Assembly: GCA_964434165.1 (NCBI GenBank)
Contig: CAYSUS010000076.1
Span: forward strand, 1-34,775
Reading direction: 5' to 3'
DNA: 34,775 nucleotides
DNA from: CAYSUS01 sp964434165
GTDB lineage: Bacteria; Planctomycetota; Planctomycetia; Pirellulales; Thermoguttaceae
Positions 24,426 through 32,982 of the stretch are shown here, one piece after another. Position numbers and translations under genes: made by a program. The stretch's first letter is position 1. The number at the start of each line of letters is the position of its first letter. The notes beneath the pieces are model-generated. The model saw only the letters and a list, made by a program, of their open reading frames with translations. It did not search any database and had not been told where the DNA came from.

Positions 24426-25586
24426 CTATGCCCGCCTGCGGCGGCGGAACGAGATGATCCCGGCGGCCATGAGCCCGGAGACCAGAAGCACGACGAAGCC
24501 CGGCTCCGGAATGTCCGGGGTGTCGCCACCCATTTGCTGGGCGATGAAGTTCAGCAGCAACGCGCTGTTGTTGGTGTTGTCCCGCCCCGAAGCGCCCGGG
24601 CCTTCGTCGCCGAAGATGTACCGGTTGATGAACAGCACGTCGCTGACCAGCAGCACGCCGCCCGAGCCCTGGTTGATCTCGTCCAGTTGAATCTCAGCGA
24701 CGATGGGGCTATCGACCGCGTTCCGATCGCGCTTGGCGATGACCTCCGCCCATCCGTCGGGCACGGTGTCGATGCCCAGGTTCAGAGAGGCGGCCAGGCT
24801 CGCGGCACCCGGAAACGCGTCCTGCGCAAGCTCGGTCCCGCCGGGCCCGCTGGTCTCATCCCACGCGGTGCCGTCGTCGTAGTAGGGGAACTGACCCTCA
24901 AGCACGGTGCTCCCCGGGGAGTTGACGAAGTACCCCGCCCCCGCGGTCTGCGTCGCGCCTGCCACGTCTTCGGTGAACCGTCCCGCGTCCCCGTTTCCGC
25001 CATCTAGGGCGCCGAGCACGCCGTTGGCCATCTCGCGCATCGCCTCGCTGGTGGTCTGGTCTTGAGACTCATCGCGGTAGTCCGTGACGATCACCAGGCA
25101 TCCGCCGCCCCGCACGAAGTCGGCGATGGCGTCGTACTCGGCGCTGCGGGCCGTGGCCAGGTCACCCTGCCCCACCTGGTCCTGCGTCAGGGGCGCGACC
25201 TCCGACATGACCAGCAGGTCGAGCCGGTCGAGGTCGTAGATGCCCGCGTTGTCGATCAGCGACCCGCCCGACTCCCAATCGTACTGAACCTGGTACTGGT
25301 CGCCGGGCCCGGGCGCCGGGTAGCTGTGTCCCCCGGCCTTGTACAGCTCCGAGGGGTCCAGCAAGGTCGAGCGGATCTGATCGTAGCCACCGACCGTGTC
25401 GCTGCCGTCGAACGGGCGGTGCTTGTACTGCTGCTCGTAAGTCGAATAGTAGCCGGCCGTCCTGTCGAGGCTGAACGCTCCGATCGTGAAGGGAACCGTG
25501 CCGGCATGCGCGGCGGCTGCGACGCAGAAGAAAGCCCCGACAACGGCGCCCCCCAGAATCGTCCTGGCCTGTTCAAAGCATCTCAT
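24426..25586 (-). CDS. PEP-CTERM secreted protein with a GATase-like/DUF4350-like core
   Basis: 386 residues from ATG 25586. Signal peptide about 1-28 (ILGGAVVGAFFCVAAAAHA). The middle has alternating beta strands and helices: DRLDLLVMSEVAPLTQDQ, then EYDAIADFVRGGGCLVIVTD, a pattern like glutamine-amidotransferase-fold or DUF4350-type domains used as binding modules; catalytic residues are not evident. The C-terminus is a canonical PEP-CTERM signal: IPEPGF, hydrophobic VVLLVSGLMAAGIISF, basic RRRRRA. Such proteins are thought to be sorted and cleaved by exosortase and released or anchored on the surface. Cargo role unknown. Monocistronic with its own promoter at 25725-25753. Confidence 0.82.
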   Translation of the reverse strand: MRCFEQARTILGGAVVGAFFCVAAAAHAGTVPFTIGAFSLDRTAGYYSTYEQQYKHRPFDGSDTVGGYDQIRSTLLDPSELYKAGGHSYPAPGPGDQYQVQYDWESGGSLIDNAGIYDLDRLDLLVMSEVAPLTQDQVGQGDLATARSAEYDAIADFVRGGGCLVIVTDYRDESQDQTTSEAMREMANGVLGALDGGNGDAGRFTEDVAGATQTAGAGYFVNSPGSTVLEGQFPYYDDGTAWDETSGPGGTELAQDAFPGAASLAASLNLGIDTVPDGWAEVIAKRDRNAVDSPIVAEIQLDEINQGSGGVLLVSDVLFINRYIFGDEGPGASGRDNTNNSALLLNFIAQQMGGDTPDIPEPGFVVLLVSGLMAAGIISFRRRRRA

Positions 25587-26157
25587 GGTGGCTGTCCCGT
25601 GGCTTGGCCCGAGTTTGTGCCTCTCGACGACCGGGGGGATCTGTCCCGGCGACCGAATCCCCTTGGCTGGTGCGCGACCCTGCCACCAAGGCACCCTGGA
25701 CTGGCAGCGCCCGACATCCAGCGCATCCTAATCAGGGCCCTTCCCGCCGTCAACATACGCAAAATAAAAAATATGGGAGCACAAGCGGCTTCGATTCCTT
25801 TCGGTGAAATGGGTGGCGGCATCCCCGCCACGGTCTTAATCCGTAGAGGGGTTTGATTTCGGAAGCAAGCCCCTTCTTTGCGCCATTCCGCGGCAGGCTG
25901 CGCCGAGGCGCACAGCCCTGCACCCCACCGTCGGCGGCCCCCAAACGTGGAGCGTGCGCGATCGCCAGGCAACTGGTCCCTGCGACCGGCGTCGTACGCG
26001 ACTCCCGGATCTTCCGTACGCGCGGACGGCCCCCGCCTCCGGCGGCCGCGATTGTCCCCGGCGGATTGCAGGCCGGGACGCTCGCTCGTGTATCCGAGTA
26101 GGGCGACCGCACGTCGCCCAGCGTTTGTGAGACCCACACGAGAGAGGAGAGGCAGCC
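25587..26157. other. Divergent region between PEP-CTERM gene and small membrane protein
   Basis: 570 bases without a gene. It contains the PEP-CTERM promoter with an A/T-rich upstream tract (25757-25776). The part from 25860 to 26110 is GC-rich with no recognised element. Confidence 0.5.
25725..25753 (-). promoter_or_regulatory. Sigma-70-type promoter of the PEP-CTERM gene
   Basis: On the - strand TTGACG (25748-25753), exactly 17 bases, TAGGAT (25725-25730). Upstream lies an A/T-rich UP-element-like tract (25757-25776). The -35 box and spacer are identical in form to the rpsB promoter. Leader of about 130 bases before the ATG at 25586. Confidence 0.65.
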
Positions 26158-26310
26158 GTGGAATTCGTCATCTGGATCGGGGTGGCCCTGGTAGCCGTCG
26201 CGCTGGCGGGCAGCCACCTGTTCGAAGTCGTCGTCCTGGCGGCCGCCGTTCAGCTCGGCCTGGCCATCGCGTCCGTGCTGTCGTCCAGCCGGAACTACTC
26301 CGCGCGGTGA
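26158..26310 (+). CDS. 50-residue hydrophobic membrane protein
   Basis: Too short for usual ORF cut-offs but well supported: GTG 26158 follows GAGGAGAGG by about 5 bases, and a strong hairpin terminator comes 26 bases after the stop. The product is MEFVIWIGVALVAVALAGSH and then LFEVVVLAAAVQLGLAIASV plus a short polar basic tail (NYSAR). One or two transmembrane helices. Codon use is like its neighbours (G/C third positions). I do not recognise a family; a membrane microprotein is the most that can be said. Confidence 0.6.
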   Translation: MEFVIWIGVALVAVALAGSHLFEVVVLAAAVQLGLAIASVLSSSRNYSAR

Positions 26311-26335
26311 TTCGAGGCGCGAGGACGGGCGACCG

Positions 26336-26374
26336 CGGCCCGCGGGGAAGGCCCCTTGAGGCCCCCGCGGGCCG
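26336..26374 (+). terminator. Terminator after the small membrane protein gene
   Basis: Perfect 12-bp stem CGGCCCGCGGGG / CCCCGCGGGCCG (26336-26347 with 26363-26374), 15-base loop, followed by TCGCATTTCTT. Confidence 0.7.
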
Positions 26375-26533
26375 TCGCATTTCTTGGCGTTGACTGGCGA
26401 CGCGAGTCGGCCACCGCCCCCGACCCGCAGCTCCCGTCCGCGTCGCTCTGAACGGAGCACGCGTCTGACCCAGGTCCGCCGGGTCCTCGCCGGGCCTCGA
26501 CCTGTCTTGATGCCGGCGCTGAGACGGGCGCGC

Positions 26534-26570
26534 AAAAAGAGGCCCGCGGGCCTGTTGAGCCCGCGGGCCT
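26534..26570 (-). terminator. Terminator after the Val/Pro-rich secreted protein gene
   Basis: On the - strand an 11-bp perfect stem AGGCCCGCGGG / CCCGCGGGCCT (26540-26550 with 26560-26570), 9-base loop, followed by CTTTTTG. Located 42 bases after the stop of the gene at 26612. Confidence 0.8.
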
Positions 26571-26611
26571 TGCTCGAACCAGGTTGTTCGAAGTCGAGCT
26601 TGCGCCGCCCC

Positions 26612-26923
26612 TTACCGCCAGTACACGGCACGCACGCGGCCGCGCGGTCCGTAGCGGATCACGGCCGGGCCCGGCGTATAGACGCGGGTGGGCACCACGA
26701 TCCGCGGCACGATCGGCGCGACCGGCACGACCGGCACCCGCACCACGGGGGCCGGATAGGTTACCGTCGTGCCGTAGGCGATGGTGGCGCCAGGGCCGTA
26801 GGTAACCACCGTCGTGGTCGGCACGGCCGGAGTTACGTACCACCCGGCCGAAGCCGTCGAGCCGACCAGGAGAACCACACCCAACGCCACACAAACGCCC
26901 GTCACTCTTGCCAAGGTCTTCAT
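26612..26923 (-). CDS. Small Val/Pro/Tyr-rich secreted protein
   Basis: 103 residues from ATG 26923, GAGGGGA 7 bases upstream. Signal peptide MKTLARVTGVCVALGVVLLV with cleavage near STASA|GW. The mature part is low-complexity: alternating Val, Pro, Thr and Tyr (TPAVPTTTVVTYGPGATIAY, then PVVRVPVVPVAPIVPRIVVP) ending in basic RGRVRAVYWR. No Cys in the mature part. Such short repetitive proteins occur widely in planctomycetes next to envelope genes; a surface or matrix role is inference. Own terminator downstream, convergent with the 50-residue membrane protein gene. Confidence 0.7.
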   Translation of the reverse strand: MKTLARVTGVCVALGVVLLVGSTASAGWYVTPAVPTTTVVTYGPGATIAYGTTVTYPAPVVRVPVVPVAPIVPRIVVPTRVYTPGPAVIRYGPRGRVRAVYWR

Positions 26924-27087
26924 TGCACGATCCCCTCTCGAAAATGGTTGCTGATCGCTTGATCCTTCTGTCCGCCAGGGCTTTCGCGTCCTTGTCTCGC
27001 CTTGCACCCTTAGATACCCGGGCCTCGGGGCCTCGCTGCGCCCGGAGATGGAAACAGCCGATCGCGGGGCTTGCGGTCCGATCCGGC

Positions 27088-27540
27088 TCAGGCGGCCCGA
27101 CGCGCGTCAGGGCCGGTCTGAACCCGGCGTGAGACGTCGGCGGCAATGCCGACCGGGGCCCCCTCGATCGGGCGTCGCATCCAGAGACCGGTCGCCACCC
27201 CTGCCGCGGCGACGCCCAGCAGGTTCCAGGCGAAGTCGGCCGGGTCGGCCACTCGTTGAGGCAAGAGGCCTTGGAGCAGCTCCGTCAGGGCGGCCGCGGC
27301 CACCAGCCCCGCCCACACGAGCTGTCTGGGGATCGATCCGCGCTGGGCCAGGGCCAGTCCCGCCAGTCCGGCGAACGCCAGCACGTGGAACAGCGGGGCG
27401 ATTTGGTCCTTCCACGAGAGGATTGCGGGGGCCAGGCGCGCGGCCCGATAGGGCCAGTCGGTCCCAAGCGCCAGGCCCAGCGCGGCCGCATATCCGACCG
27501 CGACGGAAAAACCGGCGCGCTGGGGAACGATTCGCGGCAT
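27088..27540 (-). CDS. VanZ-like membrane protein
   Basis: 150 residues from ATG 27540, chosen because AAGGA lies 5 bases upstream; ATG 27546 and GTG 27561 are in-frame alternatives. About four transmembrane segments (GFSVAVGYAAALGLALG; PLFHVLAFAGLAGLALA; LVWAGLVAAAALTELLQGL; AWNLLGVAAAGVATGLW). The motif HVLAFAGLAGL, the Glu in TELLQ and the ADPADFAWNLLG stretch are those of the VanZ family. VanZ gives low-level teicoplanin resistance in enterococci, but most relatives, including this one, have no proven role. Cytoplasmic-membrane protein. Confidence 0.78.
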   Translation of the reverse strand: MPRIVPQRAGFSVAVGYAAALGLALGTDWPYRAARLAPAILSWKDQIAPLFHVLAFAGLAGLALAQRGSIPRQLVWAGLVAAAALTELLQGLLPQRVADPADFAWNLLGVAAAGVATGLWMRRPIEGAPVGIAADVSRRVQTGPDARRAA

Positions 27541-27691
27541 CCGCATCCTTGCTGCACGCACGTCCGCAGGCCGTGTCGGGGTAGCGGTTGTGGTAGGACG
27601 CCGATCGGGGCGCTTGTCTCTTCCCGCGACTTCCTAACCATCGGCAGGCACCCGCCCGCGACGCGAGACCGACCCCGAGGAGACCCAGGTG

Positions 27692-29686
27692 ATGCGAAGC
27701 CTTTTGCGAAAACCCGTCCCGCTTCTTCAGGTTCTGGTCGCGGCGGGTGTGGCATCGACCGCCGTTTTCGCCCAGGAGCCGGGCGAGCTGGAGCGCCTTC
27801 AGGCCGAGTACGCCCGGCAGGTTGCCGACTCGCGCTTCGGCGACGCGGAGAGGACGGCGGCGGAGTTCGCGGAACTCGTCGAGACGCAGTACCCGAACGA
27901 GGAGGAGATGCGAATCCTGGCTGTGGCGCTGCGCGCGGACCTGGCTTACCGGCGGGGCAACCTGCCCGCCGCCGAGGCCTCGCAACGGCAGGTGGTGGCC
28001 ATGGTGAAGAACTACCTGGGTCCCGATTCCGGGCAGCTTGCTTTCCCGCTGGAGCAGCTCGCCGGTCTGCAGTTCGAGCGGCAGCGGCTGGCCGCCGCCG
28101 CGGAGCACCTGGAGAGGGCGGCGGCGATACGCGCCGCGCTCGACCCGCCGCAGCCGGCCGAGCTGGGTTCCACGTTGGTTCGGCTGGCCGAGGTGCAGCG
28201 CGCAGCCGGCAACCAGGATGAAGCCGAGGCGACGCTGCGCGACGCCCTGAAGATCCTGGAGGACGGCCTGGGGCACGACGATCCGGCCGTGTCCGCAGCC
28301 CTGATCGGCCTGGCCGAGGTCTGCAACGCCTCGTGGCGTGCCGAGGAGGCGGAGCGCCTGGCGCGACGGGCCCTGGCGATTCGCGAGGAGCATTCGGTCG
28401 AGGACGGGCAGGTCGCCGACGCGGCCTGTACGCTGGCGTGCAGCCTCGTCGGCCAGCGCGGTTACGCCGAGGCCCAGCGCCTGCTGGAGCGGGCGCTGGC
28501 GGTTGCCTTGGAGCATGACGGATCGGAGAGCGAGCGGGCCGGCCGGGTTTTATACCAGCTCGCCGGGCTGCACCTTGAACGGGGCCGTTTCGCGGAGGCC
28601 GAGCCCCTGGCGCGCCAGGCGATGAGGATTTTCGGGAAGCGCGGTCCGCGCAGCGCCAAGGCCGCTGCGTCCCGGGAGCTTCTCGGCTGGACGGTCGCGG
28701 CCCGGGGCCGTTACGCCGAGGCCGAGCCGCTTCTGGAGCAGTCGGTCGAGGATCTTGCCGAGTGCCTCGGCCCGGATCATCTCGCCGTGGCCGGCGCCCT
28801 CAACTCGCTGGCCCTGCTCTACGATCTCCAGGGGCGATATGCGGAGAGCGAGCTGCTGCACCGGCGCGCGCTTCGCCTGAGGGAGAAGGCCGCCGGGCCG
28901 GAGTCGATGGACGCCGGCCAGACGCTCAACAACCTCGGCGAGCTGCTGGTCCAGCAGGATCGTTACGACGAGGCCGAACCGTATCTCCAGAGGTCGCTTT
29001 CCATCTGGGGATCGACGCTCGGGCCGAAGCACCCGTGCGTGGCGGTTCGGCTGTTCAACCTCGCCCGCGTCCATCGTGGCCAGGGGCGGTTCGAAGACGC
29101 GGAGCGCGGGCTGCGCCGCGCGCATGAGATCTGGGAACGGGCCTTCGGAGCCGAGCACGTGCACGTGGCCGGGTGCCTGGAGGAGCTCGCGCGAGTCCAC
29201 GTCGATCAGGACCAGGTCGCGGCGGCCGAGCCGCTTCTGCGCCGGGCCCTGGCGATCCGCGAGGGGGCGCTGGGCGAAGCGCACCCCGAGTTGGGCCGCC
29301 CGCTGGTCGATCTGGCCGAGCTTTGCGCTCGCGCGGACCGGCTGGAGGAGGCCCGCGCGTTGGCCGACCGGGCCGTCACGCTGCTGGACCGTACGGACGT
29401 GTCGGCCGGGTTGCGCCACGACGCGTTGCGGGCCCGTGCCCACATCGCCTGGGAGTTGGGCGAGCGCGAGCAGGCCCTCGACGATCTCCGCCGGGCCGCG
29501 ACGTGCGCCGAGGTGCAACGCGTGCTGCTAAGCGGCACGGCCGACGACCGGGCCCGCTCCGCGCGGCGGTTCGAAGGGACGGCACGGCAGGTGCTGGCCT
29601 GGCAGGCCGAGATGGAAACCCGCGGCCCGCGGACCGGCGCGATCCCTCGCGCCGCGGTCTCGTCGCATCACGAGGACGCACGCTGA
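27692..29686 (+). CDS. Secreted TPR-repeat protein (kinesin light chain-like TPRs)
   Basis: 664 residues from ATG 27692 (GAGGAG 9 bases upstream; the GTG just before is in frame too). Signal peptide about 1-27, ending AVFAQ. From about residue 30 to 620 it is built of roughly a dozen 42-residue TPR units, recognisable by YAEAEPLLEQSVE, RYDEAEPYLQRSLSIWG and RFEDAERGLRRAHEIWE spaced evenly, with the L-x-L-A-x-L pattern (LNSLALLYDLQGRYAESELL, LNNLGELLVQQDRYDEAE) of kinesin light chain-type repeats. Such solenoids are protein-binding scaffolds. The C-terminal 40 residues are non-repetitive. No partner is obvious. Confidence 0.9.
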   Translation: MRSLLRKPVPLLQVLVAAGVASTAVFAQEPGELERLQAEYARQVADSRFGDAERTAAEFAELVETQYPNEEEMRILAVALRADLAYRRGNLPAAEASQRQVVAMVKNYLGPDSGQLAFPLEQLAGLQFERQRLAAAAEHLERAAAIRAALDPPQPAELGSTLVRLAEVQRAAGNQDEAEATLRDALKILEDGLGHDDPAVSAALIGLAEVCNASWRAEEAERLARRALAIREEHSVEDGQVADAACTLACSLVGQRGYAEAQRLLERALAVALEHDGSESERAGRVLYQLAGLHLERGRFAEAEPLARQAMRIFGKRGPRSAKAAASRELLGWTVAARGRYAEAEPLLEQSVEDLAECLGPDHLAVAGALNSLALLYDLQGRYAESELLHRRALRLREKAAGPESMDAGQTLNNLGELLVQQDRYDEAEPYLQRSLSIWGSTLGPKHPCVAVRLFNLARVHRGQGRFEDAERGLRRAHEIWERAFGAEHVHVAGCLEELARVHVDQDQVAAAEPLLRRALAIREGALGEAHPELGRPLVDLAELCARADRLEEARALADRAVTLLDRTDVSAGLRHDALRARAHIAWELGEREQALDDLRRAATCAEVQRVLLSGTADDRARSARRFEGTARQVLAWQAEMETRGPRTGAIPRAAVSSHHEDAR

Positions 29687-29719
29687 GAGGGCACGCCGTG
29701 GGTTGGGCGCGGGGTGCGG

Positions 29720-29756
29720 CCCTCTCGGAACGGCCTCGCGGTCATTCCGCAGAGGG
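29720..29756 (+). terminator. Hairpin after the TPR gene, possible terminator
   Basis: CCCTCTCGGAA (29720-29730) pairs with TTCCG-C-AGAGGG (29745-29756) with one bulged C and a 14-base loop, 34 bases after the stop. No T tract follows, so it could instead be an RNA-stability structure. Confidence 0.35.
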
Positions 29757-29988
29757 GGAGTTCCACCGCGACAAAATGTCTGCGGAGCAGCCCCGATGCC
29801 GAACGGCCCCCCCAAGGCGTCGCGGCAAACGCCGGGGTGGCCCGCGGGCTCGCAGATCGTGCGCTTCGGGTGGGGCTGCGGGGCAGGTCGAGCGCCGCTG
29901 CGGAACTCCAGGATACGCAAGGGGCAAGGACCGCGAGCGCGATCGCCAACCGGTTGTGCGGCTCGCTGCGATGCCGGGTGAGCGGCGG

Positions 29989-30015
29989 TTGGTCAACCGA
30001 CATGAGTTTTTGCAG
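29989..30015. repeat. 27-bp intergenic element, copy 2
   Basis: TTGGTCAACCGA followed by CATGAGTTTTTGCAG. Matches copy 1 (10185-10211) at 23 of 27 positions, and the flanks do not match. The first half is palindromic here (CGGTTGGTCAACCG). Confidence 0.45.
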
Positions 30016-30293
30016 GGAGACGACCCCTGTGGAGGGTTAGATGGGCGAGCGGCAATACCGTACACCCCTCTAGATGGTGTCAAGGCAGAGGCGGATTGCC
30101 GGAGAGTGTCGAACAGCCATCGCAAGCCCTCCGGCACGCAGGCCGCGGCTTGGGCACCTCTTTCCTTCTAGCGGGTCGCCGCTGCGATTCCAGCCTCCTT
30201 TCCTGGACACCCTCCCTCGGAAGCGCGGACGTGTTGTCCTGTGGCGGCGTTTCGGTTACATACGCTCCGCCGCTGGCTCGCGCCTCGCCTCGT

Positions 30294-31391
30294 ATGTCCA
30301 AGCCGTTCGATATGGTCGCTCGCACTGGATTGCCGCTGGTCGCGGTTCTCGGGGCCTGGGTCGCGCTGGCCGCGGGGGACGCGGGCGGCGAAGCGACGGC
30401 GAATGCGCCGGACCGAGGGTTGGAAGGCCGGCTCGACGTGGGAACGGCACGCGGCCTGCGGACCCAGCCGCACGCGGCCTCCATGCCCGGCTTCGACGAC
30501 CGCACGATCGAGCACTACTTGCCGGCCATCGCCGCGTCGTCGTCCTCCGGCGAGTACGTGATCGCCGGACCGATTCACGAAGCGCCGGTCGGCTACCTCA
30601 CGCGCAACCTGCTCGTGTTCGCCGGGGTCCACGGGTTCCAAGGCCCGACCGATCTGGGGCAGTCCGGCAACTTCGGGTTCCACGAGGGAATCAACTGGGG
30701 CGGGCCGCTGTGGCGGCGCTACGGCTACGGCCTCCAGCTCGGCGTCCAGGGCGTCCACAGCAACCTGTTGGGCAACCAGGCGATCACCTCAGGCCCCCTG
30801 CCCTCGCTGGAGCCGGCCGACCGCAACCAGCTCTTCTTCACCGCGGGCATCTTCCGCCGCCGCATGGAGCACGGGCTGCAAGGCGGCCTGGCCTTCGACG
30901 TTTTCTACGACAACTACTTCGGCGAGTCCACGCTCTACCAGATCCGCTCCGAGACGGCCCTGGTCTTCGGCGGCGTGCACGAGCTGGGCTACTGGGGCGC
31001 CTACGGCGTGAGCGCCGACGCCATCGACGGCCTCGGCCAGATCGATCGCGTCCTGGAGCCGACGGACCTGTTCGCCTTCTTCTATCGCCGCCGGTTCTCC
31101 GGCGGGGGTCAGGGGCGGATCTGGGCCGGCTTCAGCGGCGGGGGCGACGCCATCCTCGGCCTGGACGGCAGCGTGCCCTTGGGCACGAGCTGGGCCCTGG
31201 ACAACAACTTCACCGTGCTGCTGCCCAAGAGCGGTCGCAGCGAGGGCACCTTGCCCGACGAGTCGTGGAGCGTCTCAATCCATCTCGTCTGGTATCCTGG
31301 CCGCCCCTCGCGCCCGGTGGTCAGCAATCCCTACCACCCGCTGTTCTACGTGGCCGACAACTCGTGGTTCCTCGTCGATCGGCGACGGTAG
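30294..31391 (+). CDS. Beta-rich secreted or outer-membrane protein of planctomycete type
   Basis: 365 residues. Start placed at ATG 30294 so that a signal peptide (MVARTGLPLVAVLGAWVALA) is N-terminal; the ribosome site is poor and the open frame extends to 30096, so the start is uncertain. The mature protein is rich in Gly, Phe, Tyr and Trp with alternating polar/hydrophobic strands: LVFAGVHGFQGPTDLGQSGN, HEGINWGGPLWRRYGYGLQL, LFFTAGIFRRRM and YGVSADAIDGLGQIDRVLEP. It ends YHPLFYVADNSWFLVDRRR. I associate this pattern with planctomycete families annotated as DUF6666, but this is recollection, not a search. A porin-like or matrix barrel role is inference. Confidence 0.6.
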   Translation: MSKPFDMVARTGLPLVAVLGAWVALAAGDAGGEATANAPDRGLEGRLDVGTARGLRTQPHAASMPGFDDRTIEHYLPAIAASSSSGEYVIAGPIHEAPVGYLTRNLLVFAGVHGFQGPTDLGQSGNFGFHEGINWGGPLWRRYGYGLQLGVQGVHSNLLGNQAITSGPLPSLEPADRNQLFFTAGIFRRRMEHGLQGGLAFDVFYDNYFGESTLYQIRSETALVFGGVHELGYWGAYGVSADAIDGLGQIDRVLEPTDLFAFFYRRRFSGGGQGRIWAGFSGGGDAILGLDGSVPLGTSWALDNNFTVLLPKSGRSEGTLPDESWSVSIHLVWYPGRPSRPVVSNPYHPLFYVADNSWFLVDRRR

Positions 31392-31564
31392 CAGGCACGC
31401 TCCACGTGCCGTGCACCTCGGCTTGCACCGACTTGGCGAGGAAGGTGTTCGCAATCAGGCGGACGGCATTGCGGAGAATGCCTGCTACTGGTCGCCCCGG
31501 CCGGTCTGGGCGAGAATGGAGCGGACCGACTCCAGGCAGCCGCCACGCCCCTTTCGAGCAGGCC

Positions 31565-32701
31565 ATGACAGACCCCCGACTCGAGAAGCTCGCCCAGGTG
31601 CTCGTCAACTACTCCACGCGGGTCCGGCCCGACGACGTGGTCCGTATCGGCGGCCCGCCGGTGGCCCGACCGCTGATCGCGGAGGTGTATCGGGCGGTGC
31701 TCCAGGCTGGCGGCCATCCGCTGGTGGAGATGGCGCCGGAGGAATGCACGGAGATCAAGCTCGGCGAGGGCTCGGAAGCGCAGCTCCGGTTCGAGGACCC
31801 CCTGGCCCTGTTCGCCGTCGAGCGGATCGACGTGTTCATCAGCGCGTGGGCGCGGGACAACACCCGGGCCCTCAGCGGCGCCGATCCCAAGCGTCAGGCC
31901 CTGTTGAGCCAGGCCCGCAAGCGCTACTTGCACCGGTTCACGGAACGGGCGGCGGCGGGCGAGATGCGGTGGACCGGCACGCAGTTCCCCTGCCACGCCC
32001 ACGCCCAGGACGCCCAGATGTCGCTGGCCCAATACGAGCGGTTCGTGTTCGAGGCCGGCCTTCTCCACCTGGACGACCCGGCCGCGGCCTGGGGCCAGAT
32101 CAGCCGCCGGCAGCAGCGCATGGTCGATGACCTCAACGAGGTCAACGAGGTCCGGTTCACCGCGCCCAACGGGACCGACCTGACCGTGGGCGTGGAGGGC
32201 CGCCTGTGGATCAACTGCGACGGCCACGAGAACTTCCCCGACGGCGAGGTCTTCACCGGGCCCCTGGAGGACGCCACCGAGGGCGTGGTGTGTTTCAGCT
32301 TTCCGGCCGTCGAGGGCGGGCGCGAGGTGGACGGCGTGCGCCTTGTCTTCCGCCAGGGCAAGGTCGTCGAGGCCTCGGCCGACAAGGGGGAGGAGTACCT
32401 TATCGCCATGCTCGACCAGGACCCGGGCGCGCGGGTGCTTGGGGAGATCGCCCTGGGAACGAACTACTCGGTCAAGGACTACACGCGCAACGCGTTGTTC
32501 GACGAGAAGATCGGCGGCACCTTCCACGCCGCGGTGGGCCAGGCCTATCCCGAGACCGGCGGCAAGAACCAGTCGGCCCTGCACTGGGACATGGTCTGCG
32601 ACCTCCGCTCCGGCGGCGAGGTCTTCGCCGACGGGCAGCTCATCAGCCGCGACGGCCGGTTCCTCGACCCCGAGTGGCCGCAGGAACCCACGATCTCTTG
32701 A
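31565..32701 (+). CDS. M29-family metallo-aminopeptidase (AmpS/PepS-like)
   Basis: 378 residues from ATG 31565 (MTDPRLEKLAQVLVNYS), the normal length and start of M29 enzymes; AGCAGG is the only ribosome site. The N-terminal NADP-like fold region (RPDDVVRIGG, YRAVLQAGGHPLVEM, ERIDVFISAW) is followed by the catalytic domain with GHENFPDGEVFTGPLEDATE, GEIALGTNYSVK, GTFHAAVGQAYPETGGKNQS and LHWDMVCDLR, which supply the Glu, Glu, His, His and Asp residues that bind the two metal ions in thermophilic relatives. It removes N-terminal residues from peptides in the cytoplasm; no signal peptide. Follows the preceding gene by 173 bases. Confidence 0.9.
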   Translation: MTDPRLEKLAQVLVNYSTRVRPDDVVRIGGPPVARPLIAEVYRAVLQAGGHPLVEMAPEECTEIKLGEGSEAQLRFEDPLALFAVERIDVFISAWARDNTRALSGADPKRQALLSQARKRYLHRFTERAAAGEMRWTGTQFPCHAHAQDAQMSLAQYERFVFEAGLLHLDDPAAAWGQISRRQQRMVDDLNEVNEVRFTAPNGTDLTVGVEGRLWINCDGHENFPDGEVFTGPLEDATEGVVCFSFPAVEGGREVDGVRLVFRQGKVVEASADKGEEYLIAMLDQDPGARVLGEIALGTNYSVKDYTRNALFDEKIGGTFHAAVGQAYPETGGKNQSALHWDMVCDLRSGGEVFADGQLISRDGRFLDPEWPQEPTIS

Positions 32702-32982
32702 TGCTGGATAGGGGGTGCAGTCGCGCGGTACCGATCCGCCCCAGGAAGCCGGCCTCCCGTTGGCCGCCCGAACTGCATAGCTCGCCGCGCCTCGGCCGAT
32801 TCCACGTGCGGCCGTAGCGTCCGGGCGTCCGATCACGCGGCTCCCTTCGCGGCGACCTTGTGCCGCGGCGATTGGCAGGGGGGTCCCTTGGTTGTGGACC
32901 AGAGGAAGGTCGTCTATCCTGAGCGGCGCCCGCTGCTGACGGGGCGGCCTCGCTGCCAGAAGCAAGGACAGGAGAACACCCT
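32702..32982. other. Spacer before the hydrolase gene
   Basis: About 280 bases. Nothing recognised except the ribosome site at its end. The stretch around 32870-32930 could hold a promoter but no clear hexamer pair was found. Confidence 0.35.

Larger units (their letters stand above)
29687..30293. other. Gene-free gap before the beta-rich secreted protein gene
   Basis: About 600 bases. It contains a long bulged hairpin (29720-29756), the second copy of the 27-bp element (29989-30015), and a small inverted repeat ACACC/GGTGT near 30062-30080. ORFs on both strands here are low-complexity and unsupported. Confidence 0.5.

Noticed and set aside
29742..30137. 131-residue open frame on the - strand
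   Set aside because: Low-complexity Arg/Pro/Ser-rich sequence with no ribosome site; it spans a hairpin and the repeated 27-bp element.
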